DNA of 64,000 nt from GCA-2862585 sp965661345 (GTDB lineage: Bacteria; Bacteroidota; Bacteroidia; Flavobacteriales; UBA7312): NCBI GenBank assembly GCA_965661345.1, contig CBFIDK010000003.1, forward strand, positions 62,001 to 126,000, in the 5' to 3' direction. The notes below the pieces were generated by a model. That model did not search any database. It worked only from the letters and a program-made list of their open reading frames with translations, and had not been told where the DNA came from. Within the stretch, counting starts at the first letter, position 1. Every line of letters begins with the position of its first letter. Shown one piece after another: positions 26,166-33,088 of this stretch. The position numbers and the translations under genes are program-made.

Positions 26166-26366
26166 ATGGAAGTATTTATTCTGGCTGTTGTTTTATTAGG
26201 TTTGGGCTTTGCGGGTATTGCCATCAAAATACTTGTTAAAAAAGACGGTGAATTTTCTGGGACTTGCGCGAGTAACAGTCCTTTTTTAAACAAAGAGGGT
26301 GAAAACTGCGGTTTTTGTGGTGCTTCTCCAGAAGAGAAATGTAAAAAAGAAGAAATTCCTACCTAA
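26166..26366 (+). CDS. nqrM: NqrM-like Na+-NQR maturation protein
   Basis: A 66-residue protein with one N-terminal membrane helix (residues 3-24) and four cysteines at 34, 48, 51 and 59 (FSGTCAS, NCGFCG, EEKC). This layout matches NqrM (DUF539), which is needed for metal-centre assembly in the NqrD/NqrE subunits of Na+-NQR. Support comes from context: it is convergent with apbE, which flavinylates NqrB and NqrC, and the nqr operon lies 2.2 kb away. The family call is by pattern and context, not by alignment. Confidence 0.75.
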   Translation: MEVFILAVVLLGLGFAGIAIKILVKKDGEFSGTCASNSPFLNKEGENCGFCGASPEEKCKKEEIPT

Positions 26367-27360
26367 GAATCATGCGTTCAAAGCCTTCTGTAGACCACGT
26401 TTCCCACTGCTTGTCTTGGTTGGTATAAATTAAAAAGGCTTGCAAAGTAGTATCTGACTTCAAAAAGGCTTTAGTCTCCTTCACACCCATAACCATAAAT
26501 GCCGTAGCATAAGCGTCAGCAGAGATACAGTCATCAGCAACTACCGAAGCACTTAATAATGAATGTTGTACCGGAAAACCTGTTTTAGGGTTAATGGTGT
26601 GCGAATATATTTTATTATTCTTTTCGTAGAATTTCCTGTAATTACCAGATGTAGCTAATGATTTATTAGTCAGGTTTAGTTTTAACTGAAAACGATCACT
26701 TTGATCAATCTCTTTTGTGGGTTTGTCTATTCCTATAATCCAGTTTTTACCTCTGGAATTAAGTCCACTAACACGAATTTCACCCCCTACTTCAATCATG
26801 AAATCAGTAATATTTCTCTGTTCTAAAAAAGAAGCAATGACATCTACAGTATAGCCTTGGGCTAATGCATTAAAGTCAATGGTCATTCCATTTGGGTTGG
26901 ATAGTAAACTATCTCCTTGTAAGGATAAATTTTCATACCCTATCTGATTAACTATCTTCTGAATGTTTATCGAATCTATTTCATCAGTCGCGGCTTCTGC
27001 TCCAAATCCCCATGCATTTACAAGAGGAGCAATAGTACAATCAAACAAGCCTTTAGTTCTTGAAGAAACTTGCTGAGAAGTATTGAAAACATTAACAAAA
27101 TGAGTATCAAGAAGTAAGCCATTATCGCCTTTATTTAAGCGACTAATTAACGAACTTGATAGATAAGTAGATAATGATGCATCTATCACCAGAAATAAGC
27201 TGTCAAACTGATTGTGATAGTCTATTTCATCGTCTACCATGTATTTAATACTGTATGAGGTGCCTTGGGCATATCCAAAATTACTGACCATTCTGTTAGC
27301 ATTTTGATTAGACGAACATGACACTAATAAGATTATAAGTATTGAAAATGTGTACTTCAT
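26359..27360 (-). CDS. apbE: FAD:protein FMN transferase ApbE
   Basis: Covalently attaches FMN to threonines of NqrB and NqrC in the periplasm. The 333-residue protein has a lipoprotein signal (ILIILLVSCSS), then the ApbE fold: ASLSTYLSSSLISRLNKGD, PLVNAWGFG, DFNALAQGYTVDVIASFL, EVGGEIRVSGLNSRGKNW, SGNYRKFY and SHTINPKTGFPV, and the metal site region DDCISADAYATAFMVMG. The -7 box ends 4 nt before ATG 27360, predicting a leaderless mRNA. Overlaps the nqrM-like gene tail to tail by 8 bp. Confidence 0.95.
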   Translation of the reverse strand: MKYTFSILIILLVSCSSNQNANRMVSNFGYAQGTSYSIKYMVDDEIDYHNQFDSLFLVIDASLSTYLSSSLISRLNKGDNGLLLDTHFVNVFNTSQQVSSRTKGLFDCTIAPLVNAWGFGAEAATDEIDSINIQKIVNQIGYENLSLQGDSLLSNPNGMTIDFNALAQGYTVDVIASFLEQRNITDFMIEVGGEIRVSGLNSRGKNWIIGIDKPTKEIDQSDRFQLKLNLTNKSLATSGNYRKFYEKNNKIYSHTINPKTGFPVQHSLLSASVVADDCISADAYATAFMVMGVKETKAFLKSDTTLQAFLIYTNQDKQWETWSTEGFERMILR

Positions 27361-27364
27361 GTTA

Positions 27365-27372
27365 CAAAATTA
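27365..27372 (-). promoter_or_regulatory. -7 promoter box of apbE
   Basis: TAATTTTG on the minus strand. It directly touches the plus-strand box TACATTTG at 27373-27380. Confidence 0.6.
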
Positions 27373-27380
27373 TACATTTG
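27373..27380 (+). promoter_or_regulatory. -7 promoter box of the DUF1801 gene
   Basis: TACATTTG, 23 nt before ATG 27404, back to back with the apbE box. Confidence 0.6.
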
Positions 27381-27403
27381 TAAAGTAAAACACTATTTAA
27401 ACG

Positions 27404-27859
27404 ATGAAAATTGAAGCTAAATCTGTAGACGATTATTTCAAAAATGTTTCCGACGAAAGGAAGGATACAATGAATAAATTAAGAGCCATCATCAATTCAA
27501 ACCTTGCTAATGGTTTTGAAGAATGTTTAGGCTATGGCATGCCGAGTTGGGTAGTGCCGCATTCCATTTATCCCAATGGCTATCATACTACACCTCAACT
27601 GCCTTTACCTTTCATGAGCCTGGCTTCTCAAAAAAACTTTATTGCATTGTACCACATGGGTATCTATGCTGATCAAAACCTATTAAAGTGGTGGGAAGAA
27701 AACTTTACACTTCATTGCAGACGAAAACTAGATATGGGGAAAAGTTGTATTCGGTTTAAATATACTGACGACATTCCTTTTGAACTCATCGCTGAGCTTT
27801 GTAAAAAAATGACCACAGAAAACTGGATAGAACTGTATGAAAAAAGCTTTAAGAAGTAA
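27404..27859 (+). CDS. DUF1801 domain protein
   Basis: A 151-residue soluble protein with the DUF1801 (YdhG-like) pattern: VDDYFKNVSDERKDTMNKLR at the N terminus, CLGYGMPSWVVP, KNFIALYHMGIY and the C-terminal KSCIRFKYTDDIPFELIAEL. The fold is related to frataxin-like YjbR/YdhG proteins; no function is established. It has its own promoter and ends 1 nt before the convergent YjdM-like gene. Confidence 0.82.
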   Translation: MKIEAKSVDDYFKNVSDERKDTMNKLRAIINSNLANGFEECLGYGMPSWVVPHSIYPNGYHTTPQLPLPFMSLASQKNFIALYHMGIYADQNLLKWWEENFTLHCRRKLDMGKSCIRFKYTDDIPFELIAELCKKMTTENWIELYEKSFKK

Positions 27860-27860
27860 A

Positions 27861-28070
27861 CTACTTCTTTTTTAAAAACATAGTTTTTAACACAAGTCGA
27901 GTACCGTTTACTTTACAATCAACTTCATTTGGGTCGTCAGTCAATCGAATATTTTTAACCTTAGTTCCTTTCTTGATAACAATTGGTGAGCCCTTTACAT
28001 CAAGAGTTTTATTAACAATTACAACATCACCATCCTTTAGAATATTACCATTGCAGTCTTTAGCTTCCAT
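27861..28070 (-). CDS. YjdM/PhnA C-terminal domain protein
   Basis: A 69-residue protein matching the C-terminal domain of YjdM (formerly PhnA): KDCNGNILKDGDVVIVNKTL, KGTKVKNIRLTDD and VDCKVNGTRLVLKTMFLKKK. The N-terminal zinc ribbon of full-length YjdM is absent, as is usual for the short Bacteroidota form. Despite the old name a role in phosphonate use is not supported. Promoter box at 28091-28098. Confidence 0.85.
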   Translation of the reverse strand: MEAKDCNGNILKDGDVVIVNKTLDVKGSPIVIKKGTKVKNIRLTDDPNEVDCKVNGTRLVLKTMFLKKK

Positions 28071-28090
28071 AATTTTAATTTATTGCGAAA

Positions 28091-28098
28091 CAAAGGTA
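28091..28098 (-). promoter_or_regulatory. -7 promoter box of the YjdM-like gene
   Basis: TACCTTTG on the minus strand, 20 nt before the ATG at 28070. Confidence 0.55.
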
Positions 28099-28099
28099 T

Positions 28100-28285
28100 T
28101 TAATCATCTTTAAGTTTACGAAAAGATTGGCGAATTTTAGTGTTACAACTTGAGCAAAGAAGAAGAATAGAATCCCTCTCTCCTTTATAAAAAAATCTCA
28201 ATTTTCCTGCTATTTTTTCTTTGATGATGATTTTGGGATCCCTGCAACTACACTTTCCTATGTCTCTTTCAATTTTCAACCTCAA
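28100..28285 (-). CDS. possible small zinc-ribbon protein
   Basis: A 61-residue basic frame with two cysteine pairs, KCSCRD near the N terminus and LLCSSCN near the C terminus, spaced like a zinc ribbon. The only start is TTG 28285, just after an in-frame stop, and no promoter box was found. I do not recognise the family. It might be a real small gene or a chance frame. Confidence 0.35.
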   Translation of the reverse strand: MRLKIERDIGKCSCRDPKIIIKEKIAGKLRFFYKGERDSILLLCSSCNTKIRQSFRKLKDD

Positions 28286-28561
28286 TTTTTATTAACGAAT
28301 AAAAATTAAGGGGGGCTTCATGCGTCTAAACATTAATAACAACCAAAAGGCTCTTAACCCACCCCCCCTATAACTATGGGATTTAGGTTAAGAGTAAAAA
28401 TTAATGGAAAGGTTGAAATTTTGTTTAGACGTTGTAAAAATAGATTAAAATAGAAATTCTTCAAAACATTATTCAAAAAATATTCTTAACCTTTTTTAAA
28501 TTTATATATAAAAAAAAGCTCTACATAAAGTAGAGCTTAGAATATTTAAAAAGGTTTTGGC
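28286..28561. other. intergenic region downstream of nqrF with nested inverted repeats
   Basis: Holds the nqr terminator at its right end and, at 28310-28431, a G6 run (28310-28315), a C7 run (28362-28368) and two nested 9-bp perfect inverted repeats: CGTCTAAAC 28323-28331 with GTTTAGACG 28423-28431, and CTCTTAACC 28351-28359 with GGTTAAGAG 28386-28394. No convincing ORF was seen. It could encode a structured RNA or be a protein-binding region. Confidence 0.5.
28511..28538 (-). terminator. Rho-independent terminator of the nqr operon
   Basis: Perfect 9-bp stem AAGCTCTAC / GTAGAGCTT with a 5-nt loop; on the minus strand a T run of seven or more follows. It lies 24 nt past the nqrF stop. An outer repeat (28488-28500 with 28545-28556) encloses it. 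Confidence 0.9.
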
Positions 28562-29869
28562 TTATCCACCAAAGTCATCAAAACGAACATTCTCATCAGG
28601 AATCCCCCAATCATCAGCCATTTTCAAAACGGCCTGATTCATCAATGGAGGACCACAGAAGTATAGTTCGATATCTTCTGGATCTTCGTGTTTACTGAGG
28701 TATTGGTCAATAACAGCCTGATGAACAAAACCAACAAAACCATCTCCTTCTTTATCGTTTAAATCTTTCTTTTCTTTCCAATTGTCTTCTTCAAGTGGCT
28801 CGGATAAAACAAGTTCAAAATTAAAGTTAGGGAATTCTTTCTCTAAACTGTAGAAGTGGTCAAGGTAGAATAGCTCTCTTTTAGAACGACCACCATACCA
28901 GTAACTTACTTTACGTCCTGTTTTTAATGTTTTAAACAACTCATAAAGGTGAGATCGCATCGGAGCCATTCCTGCTCCACCACCAATATACAGCATTTCA
29001 GCCTCAGAGTTGTTTATAAAGAACTCACCGTAAGGTCCTGAAATAGTGACCTTATCTCCTGGTTTTCTACTGAAAATATATGTAGAAGCTACACCTGGAT
29101 TTACATCAGCCCAAGTGTTTTTAGCTCTATCCCATGGTGGGGTAGCAACACGAACATTAAGCATTATCTTTCTGCCTTCAGCAGGATATGAAGCCATGGA
29201 GTATGCTCTAATAACTTCTTCATCATTCTTCATTTTTAACGTTCTCAAACCAAAGTTGTCCCACTCCAATTTAAACTTCTCAACTTCACCAGGATGCTCT
29301 TTAGGGTGCGCGCTAATGTCTATGTCAGCATAATCTATTTCACAATCAGGAATTTCAATCTGAATATACCCTCCAGCTTCGTAAGGCATATCTTCAGGAA
29401 TTTCGACAATAAACTCTTTGATGAATGAGGCAACGTTATAGTTTGATACAACTGTTGCTTCCCATTTTTTTACACCAAAGACTTCTTCAGGAATAGAAAT
29501 TTTCATATCTTCCTTTACCTTAACTTGACAGCCTAAACGGTAATTATCTGCAATTTCTTTCTTAGAGAAGTGCGGTTCTTCTGTTGGCAAAATACTTCCA
29601 CCACCGTCATGAACTTGGCAAGTACATTGAATGCAAGTACCTCCACCACCACAAGCTGAAGGCAAGAAAATTCCCTCGTTACTTAGTGTATTTAGAAGTG
29701 TTGATCCACCGTCTACCTCAATCTCTTTTTCACCGTTTATAGTGATTTTCACTTTTCCTGCTGGCATTAACTTGGATTTTGCAAATAATAAAATGCTCAC
29801 CAATGCCAAAATCATAACCAAGAAGATGGCTATACTAGAAATTATTGTTGTTGTACTTAATATGATCAT
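28562..29869 (-). CDS. nqrF: Na+-NQR subunit F (NADH dehydrogenase, 2Fe-2S/FAD)
   Basis: Electron entry subunit of Na+-translocating NADH:quinone reductase. The 435-residue protein has an N-terminal membrane helix (~8-30), a 2Fe-2S ferredoxin domain with cysteines 73, 79, 82 and 114, the FAD-binding RAYSMASYP, the NADH-binding GGGAGMAPMRSHLYELF and YFCGPPLMN, and the family-typical end FDDFGG. Last gene of nqrABCDEF; it starts 18 nt after nqrE. Confidence 0.97.
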   Translation of the reverse strand: MIILSTTTIISSIAIFLVMILALVSILLFAKSKLMPAGKVKITINGEKEIEVDGGSTLLNTLSNEGIFLPSACGGGGTCIQCTCQVHDGGGSILPTEEPHFSKKEIADNYRLGCQVKVKEDMKISIPEEVFGVKKWEATVVSNYNVASFIKEFIVEIPEDMPYEAGGYIQIEIPDCEIDYADIDISAHPKEHPGEVEKFKLEWDNFGLRTLKMKNDEEVIRAYSMASYPAEGRKIMLNVRVATPPWDRAKNTWADVNPGVASTYIFSRKPGDKVTISGPYGEFFINNSEAEMLYIGGGAGMAPMRSHLYELFKTLKTGRKVSYWYGGRSKRELFYLDHFYSLEKEFPNFNFELVLSEPLEEDNWKEKKDLNDKEGDGFVGFVHQAVIDQYLSKHEDPEDIELYFCGPPLMNQAVLKMADDWGIPDENVRFDDFGG

Positions 29870-29887
29870 TGTTTGTTGTTGTACGGA

Positions 29888-30505
29888 TTATAATTTTATT
29901 CCCATGAAACTCATAAAAGCTATTCCCATCAGCCCCGTAATAATAAAGGTTATTCCTAAGCCTCTTAAAGGTGCTGGCACATGAGAATATCTAATTTTCT
30001 CACGAATAGCAGCAATAGCTACAATAGCTAAAAACCACCCTATTCCAGAGCCCAATCCAAAGACTGTTGCTTCTACTATAGAGTTGTATGCTCTTTCTTG
30101 CATAAATAACGACCCTCCTAAGATGGCACAATTTACCGCAATAAGTGGTAAAAATATACCCAGAGAACCGTATAGTGCTGGCGAAATTTTCTCAACAATC
30201 ATTTCTACCAACTGAACCATTGAGGCAATTACGGCTATGAACATGATAAAGCTTAAGAAGCTTAAATCTACATCAACAAAAGAATCGCTTAGCCAAACTA
30301 AAGCGCCTTGTTTTAGCACGTAATTCTCTAGTAAATAGTTGATTGGTATTGTTATTCCTAATACAAAGATTACAGCGAACCCCATACCAACAGATGTCTT
30401 AACAGTTTTAGATACTGCCAAATAGGAACACATTCCTAAAAAATAGGCAAATACCATATTGTCAATAAATATTGACTTTATAAATATGTTTACTAATTCT
30501 TGCAT
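29888..30505 (-). CDS. nqrE: Na+-NQR subunit E
   Basis: A 205-residue integral membrane subunit with six predicted helices. Conserved FIDNMVFAYFLGMCSYLAVS near the N terminus and AVNCAILGGSLFMQERAY in the middle carry the cysteines that, with those of NqrD, bind an iron centre in the membrane. The NqrM-like protein at 26166 is the expected assembly partner. Confidence 0.96.
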   Translation of the reverse strand: MQELVNIFIKSIFIDNMVFAYFLGMCSYLAVSKTVKTSVGMGFAVIFVLGITIPINYLLENYVLKQGALVWLSDSFVDVDLSFLSFIMFIAVIASMVQLVEMIVEKISPALYGSLGIFLPLIAVNCAILGGSLFMQERAYNSIVEATVFGLGSGIGWFLAIVAIAAIREKIRYSHVPAPLRGLGITFIITGLMGIAFMSFMGIKL

Positions 30506-30515
30506 AATGTATTGT

Positions 30516-31163
30516 TTAAGATTCTATTAAATCTCTGTTCTTCATTCTTTGTACCCAGATAATGACACCTACAGTTACTAATGCCATAGGCGGTAAAATC
30601 ATCATACCATTGTTTTCATACCCCATCTCATAAAGCCCAAGCTTTTCAAGTACAGGATAGCCAAATAACGTTCCAGCACCTAGCAACTCTCTGAAGAAAG
30701 CTACTGCAATCAAAATCCATCCGTAGCCAAATGCATTTCCTAAACCGTCCAAAAAGGATTTCCAAGGTTTATTACCTAAGGCAAATGCTTCCAGTCTTCC
30801 CATGATGATACAGTTCGTAATGATAAGTCCAACAAATACGGACAACTCCTTACTCACATCGTAAACAAAAGCTTTCAATACTTGATCAACTAAAATTACC
30901 AAAGTAGCAATCACTACAAGCTGTACAATAATTCTGATTCGTGATGGAATTAAATTTCTCATTAAAGAAACCACAACGTTAGCCACTGATAATACAACCA
31001 ATACCGATAGTGCCATTACAATAGCTGGCTTCAGTTGAACCGTAATTGCTAAAGCCGAACAAATACCAAGTACCTGTGTAGTTACTGGGTTATTATCGTT
31101 TAACGGATCGCTAAGAAGCTTTCTGTTTTTCTTTGAAAATAAAGATTCTTTCTTTTCACTCAT
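30516..31163 (-). CDS. nqrD: Na+-NQR subunit D
   Basis: A 215-residue membrane subunit homologous to NqrE. Conserved LGICSALAITVQLKPAIVMA and FVGLIITNCIIMGRLEAFA supply the paired cysteines for the iron centre. The N-terminal KESLFSKKNRKLLSDPLNDN is typical. Its ATG shares one base with the nqrC stop (TAATG), so the two are translationally coupled. Confidence 0.96.
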   Translation of the reverse strand: MSEKKESLFSKKNRKLLSDPLNDNNPVTTQVLGICSALAITVQLKPAIVMALSVLVVLSVANVVVSLMRNLIPSRIRIIVQLVVIATLVILVDQVLKAFVYDVSKELSVFVGLIITNCIIMGRLEAFALGNKPWKSFLDGLGNAFGYGWILIAVAFFRELLGAGTLFGYPVLEKLGLYEMGYENNGMMILPPMALVTVGVIIWVQRMKNRDLIES

Positions 31164-31930
31164 TATTCAATAGTATTTAGGGAAAGAGTTTGTAGGCTAT
31201 CTACTAATAAGGTATCTGCCTGAGCCTCTATCGTTTCACTTATTTTTTTGTTAAAGAATGGTAAATACTTAGAAAGACGTTCTTCTAACATTTCCGAAAC
31301 CCCATCTGAAGTTATTGTACCACCAGAAATACCATCTACGCCGTGCATGTCATCTTCCTTTGCACCGCCTTTAACTACCGTAATAGATTTAAATTCAGTT
31401 CCGTCAAAAATGGTTTTACCTATGAACGGCTCTTGAAACCATCCTAATGAAATTTCTGCACCAAGTCCAGGAGTTTCACTTTTGTGATCGAATACTGCAC
31501 CAGAGACAGTACTCATGTCATTCTCAAGTGCTAAATACCCCCAAATTGGTCCCCATAGTCCTTTACCTCTCATTGGAAGTATATAAGATTTCTCTCCATT
31601 ATTCTCTCCCTCAAATACAGGAAATACTTGTTCGTTAAGCGGCTTTTTCAATTCGACACCTAGGTCTACTGTAAAAGCATCTCCATCAACAACTTGACCT
31701 TCACTATTTAAGACATATGAAGAAGTGATTTTCTCTTTGTACACTTTAGCAGCTTCCTCTCTGCTCACCTCAATACCTAGTGTAGTAAGAATGTTTTGTT
31801 TTTTCTCTGCCTCTACATTTTTATCTTGAAATGGCTTTAGACTAATTGCTGCAACAGACAATAATGTAGCCACCAAAACAACCATGACAGCAGCAAAACT
31901 AAAAGTGTAGGAATTTTTATTTGAATCCAT
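31163..31930 (-). CDS. nqrC: Na+-NQR subunit C (covalent FMN)
   Basis: A 255-residue protein with one N-terminal membrane helix (~10-30) and a periplasmic FMN-binding domain. The flavinylation site is GISGGTITSDGV, with the acceptor Thr near residue 204; the third position is Gly rather than the more common Ala (SGAT). ApbE (26359-27360) is the expected modifier. It lies 5 nt after nqrB. Confidence 0.95.
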   Translation of the reverse strand: MDSNKNSYTFSFAAVMVVLVATLLSVAAISLKPFQDKNVEAEKKQNILTTLGIEVSREEAAKVYKEKITSSYVLNSEGQVVDGDAFTVDLGVELKKPLNEQVFPVFEGENNGEKSYILPMRGKGLWGPIWGYLALENDMSTVSGAVFDHKSETPGLGAEISLGWFQEPFIGKTIFDGTEFKSITVVKGGAKEDDMHGVDGISGGTITSDGVSEMLEERLSKYLPFFNKKISETIEAQADTLLVDSLQTLSLNTIE

Positions 31931-31935
31931 AATTA

Positions 31936-33081
31936 TTAGGCGTTTGCTCGTTTTAATCTTCTTTTAATATTTCCTTGAATAACATAATGGTCTACTAATG
32001 GAGCAAAGATGTTCATCAATAATATAGCCAACATCATTCCTTCAGGATATGCTGGGTTAAATACACGTATTAGAATGGCAAATACACCAATCAAAAAGCC
32101 GTATATGTATTTTCCTTTATTGGTTTGCGAACCCGTTACAGGGTCAGTAGCCATAAATACAGCACCAAAAGCAAAACTACCAATGATAAGGTGAATCTCT
32201 GCAGGTGTTGACATTAATTCATTAGCGCCCCACATGTTAAATAAACTAGCCATTACAAAACCACCAACGAAGGTCGATAATATAATTCTCCAGCTTCCAA
32301 TACCACTAGCAATTAGAATAAGTGCTCCTATCATAATAGCAATGAATGAAGTCTCACCCACCGAACCTGGAATGGTTCCTATCATCATATCAAGAGGATT
32401 GAAAGATAAAGATTGCCAATTGGCAGAAGCTGCTAGTTCTCCTAAGATGGTAGAACCTGAATACCCATCAACCATGGCGTTATGTACCCATACTTTATCC
32501 CCAGACATATATATTGGATATGCAAAGAACAAAAATGCTCTTGCTGTCAAGGCAGGATTCAAAATATTCATTCCTGTTCCTCCAAATACCTCTTTGCCAA
32601 TAACTACTGCAAATATTACTGAAATAGCCAACATCCATAGTGGAACATCTATCGGCATAGTCAACGGAATTAGTAAACCAGTAACTAGATAACCCTCGTT
32701 TACTGAATGTCCTCTGTAAATTGCAAATGCGAATTCTACTGCCAAACCAACTGCATAGGAAACAATGATAAGTGGTAAAAACTTCCAAAATCCGAAGATG
32801 AAGTTTTCCATCATGGTTGCGGTTTCACCTATCGCCAAATGGTATTGGTAGCCCACATTCCACATACCAAATAATAAACACGGTATCAAAGCTATGATAA
32901 CCATGAACATAGTACGTTTTAGGTCGATGGCATCTCGAACGTGAGAGCCTTTGTGTGTTGTATGGTCAGGTACAAACAAAAAAGTTTCAAAGGCATCGTA
33001 TGCCGGATATAGCTTTTCTAATTTCCCTCCCTTCTCAAAATGTGGCTTTACTGAGCCTAATAAATTCTTAAATAATTTCAT
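31936..33081 (-). CDS. nqrB: Na+-NQR subunit B (covalent FMN)
   Basis: A 381-residue polytopic membrane subunit thought to form the Na+ channel. The FMN acceptor motif is MVDGYSGSTILGELA, with Thr near residue 212 (SGST instead of SGAT). PALTARAFLFFAYP and FGAVFMATDPVTGSQTNKGK are conserved in NqrB/RnfD. About ten membrane segments are visible. It starts 7 nt after nqrA. Confidence 0.96.
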   Translation of the reverse strand: MKLFKNLLGSVKPHFEKGGKLEKLYPAYDAFETFLFVPDHTTHKGSHVRDAIDLKRTMFMVIIALIPCLLFGMWNVGYQYHLAIGETATMMENFIFGFWKFLPLIIVSYAVGLAVEFAFAIYRGHSVNEGYLVTGLLIPLTMPIDVPLWMLAISVIFAVVIGKEVFGGTGMNILNPALTARAFLFFAYPIYMSGDKVWVHNAMVDGYSGSTILGELAASANWQSLSFNPLDMMIGTIPGSVGETSFIAIMIGALILIASGIGSWRIILSTFVGGFVMASLFNMWGANELMSTPAEIHLIIGSFAFGAVFMATDPVTGSQTNKGKYIYGFLIGVFAILIRVFNPAYPEGMMLAILLMNIFAPLVDHYVIQGNIKRRLKRANA

Positions 33082-33088
33082 AAAAATA

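Noticed and set aside
28310..28431. Integron attC-like recombination site
   Set aside because: The repeats do not contain the required RYYYAAC and GTTRRRY core sites, and no integrase or cassette array is nearby.
29631..29984. Antisense open frame across nqrF and the nqrE end (117 codons)
   Set aside because: The opposite strand encodes well-conserved Nqr proteins and the antisense translation has no recognisable features; it is a shadow frame.
32234..32692. Antisense open frame across nqrB (152 codons)
   Set aside because: Shadow of a conserved membrane protein; no start signal or promoter box found.
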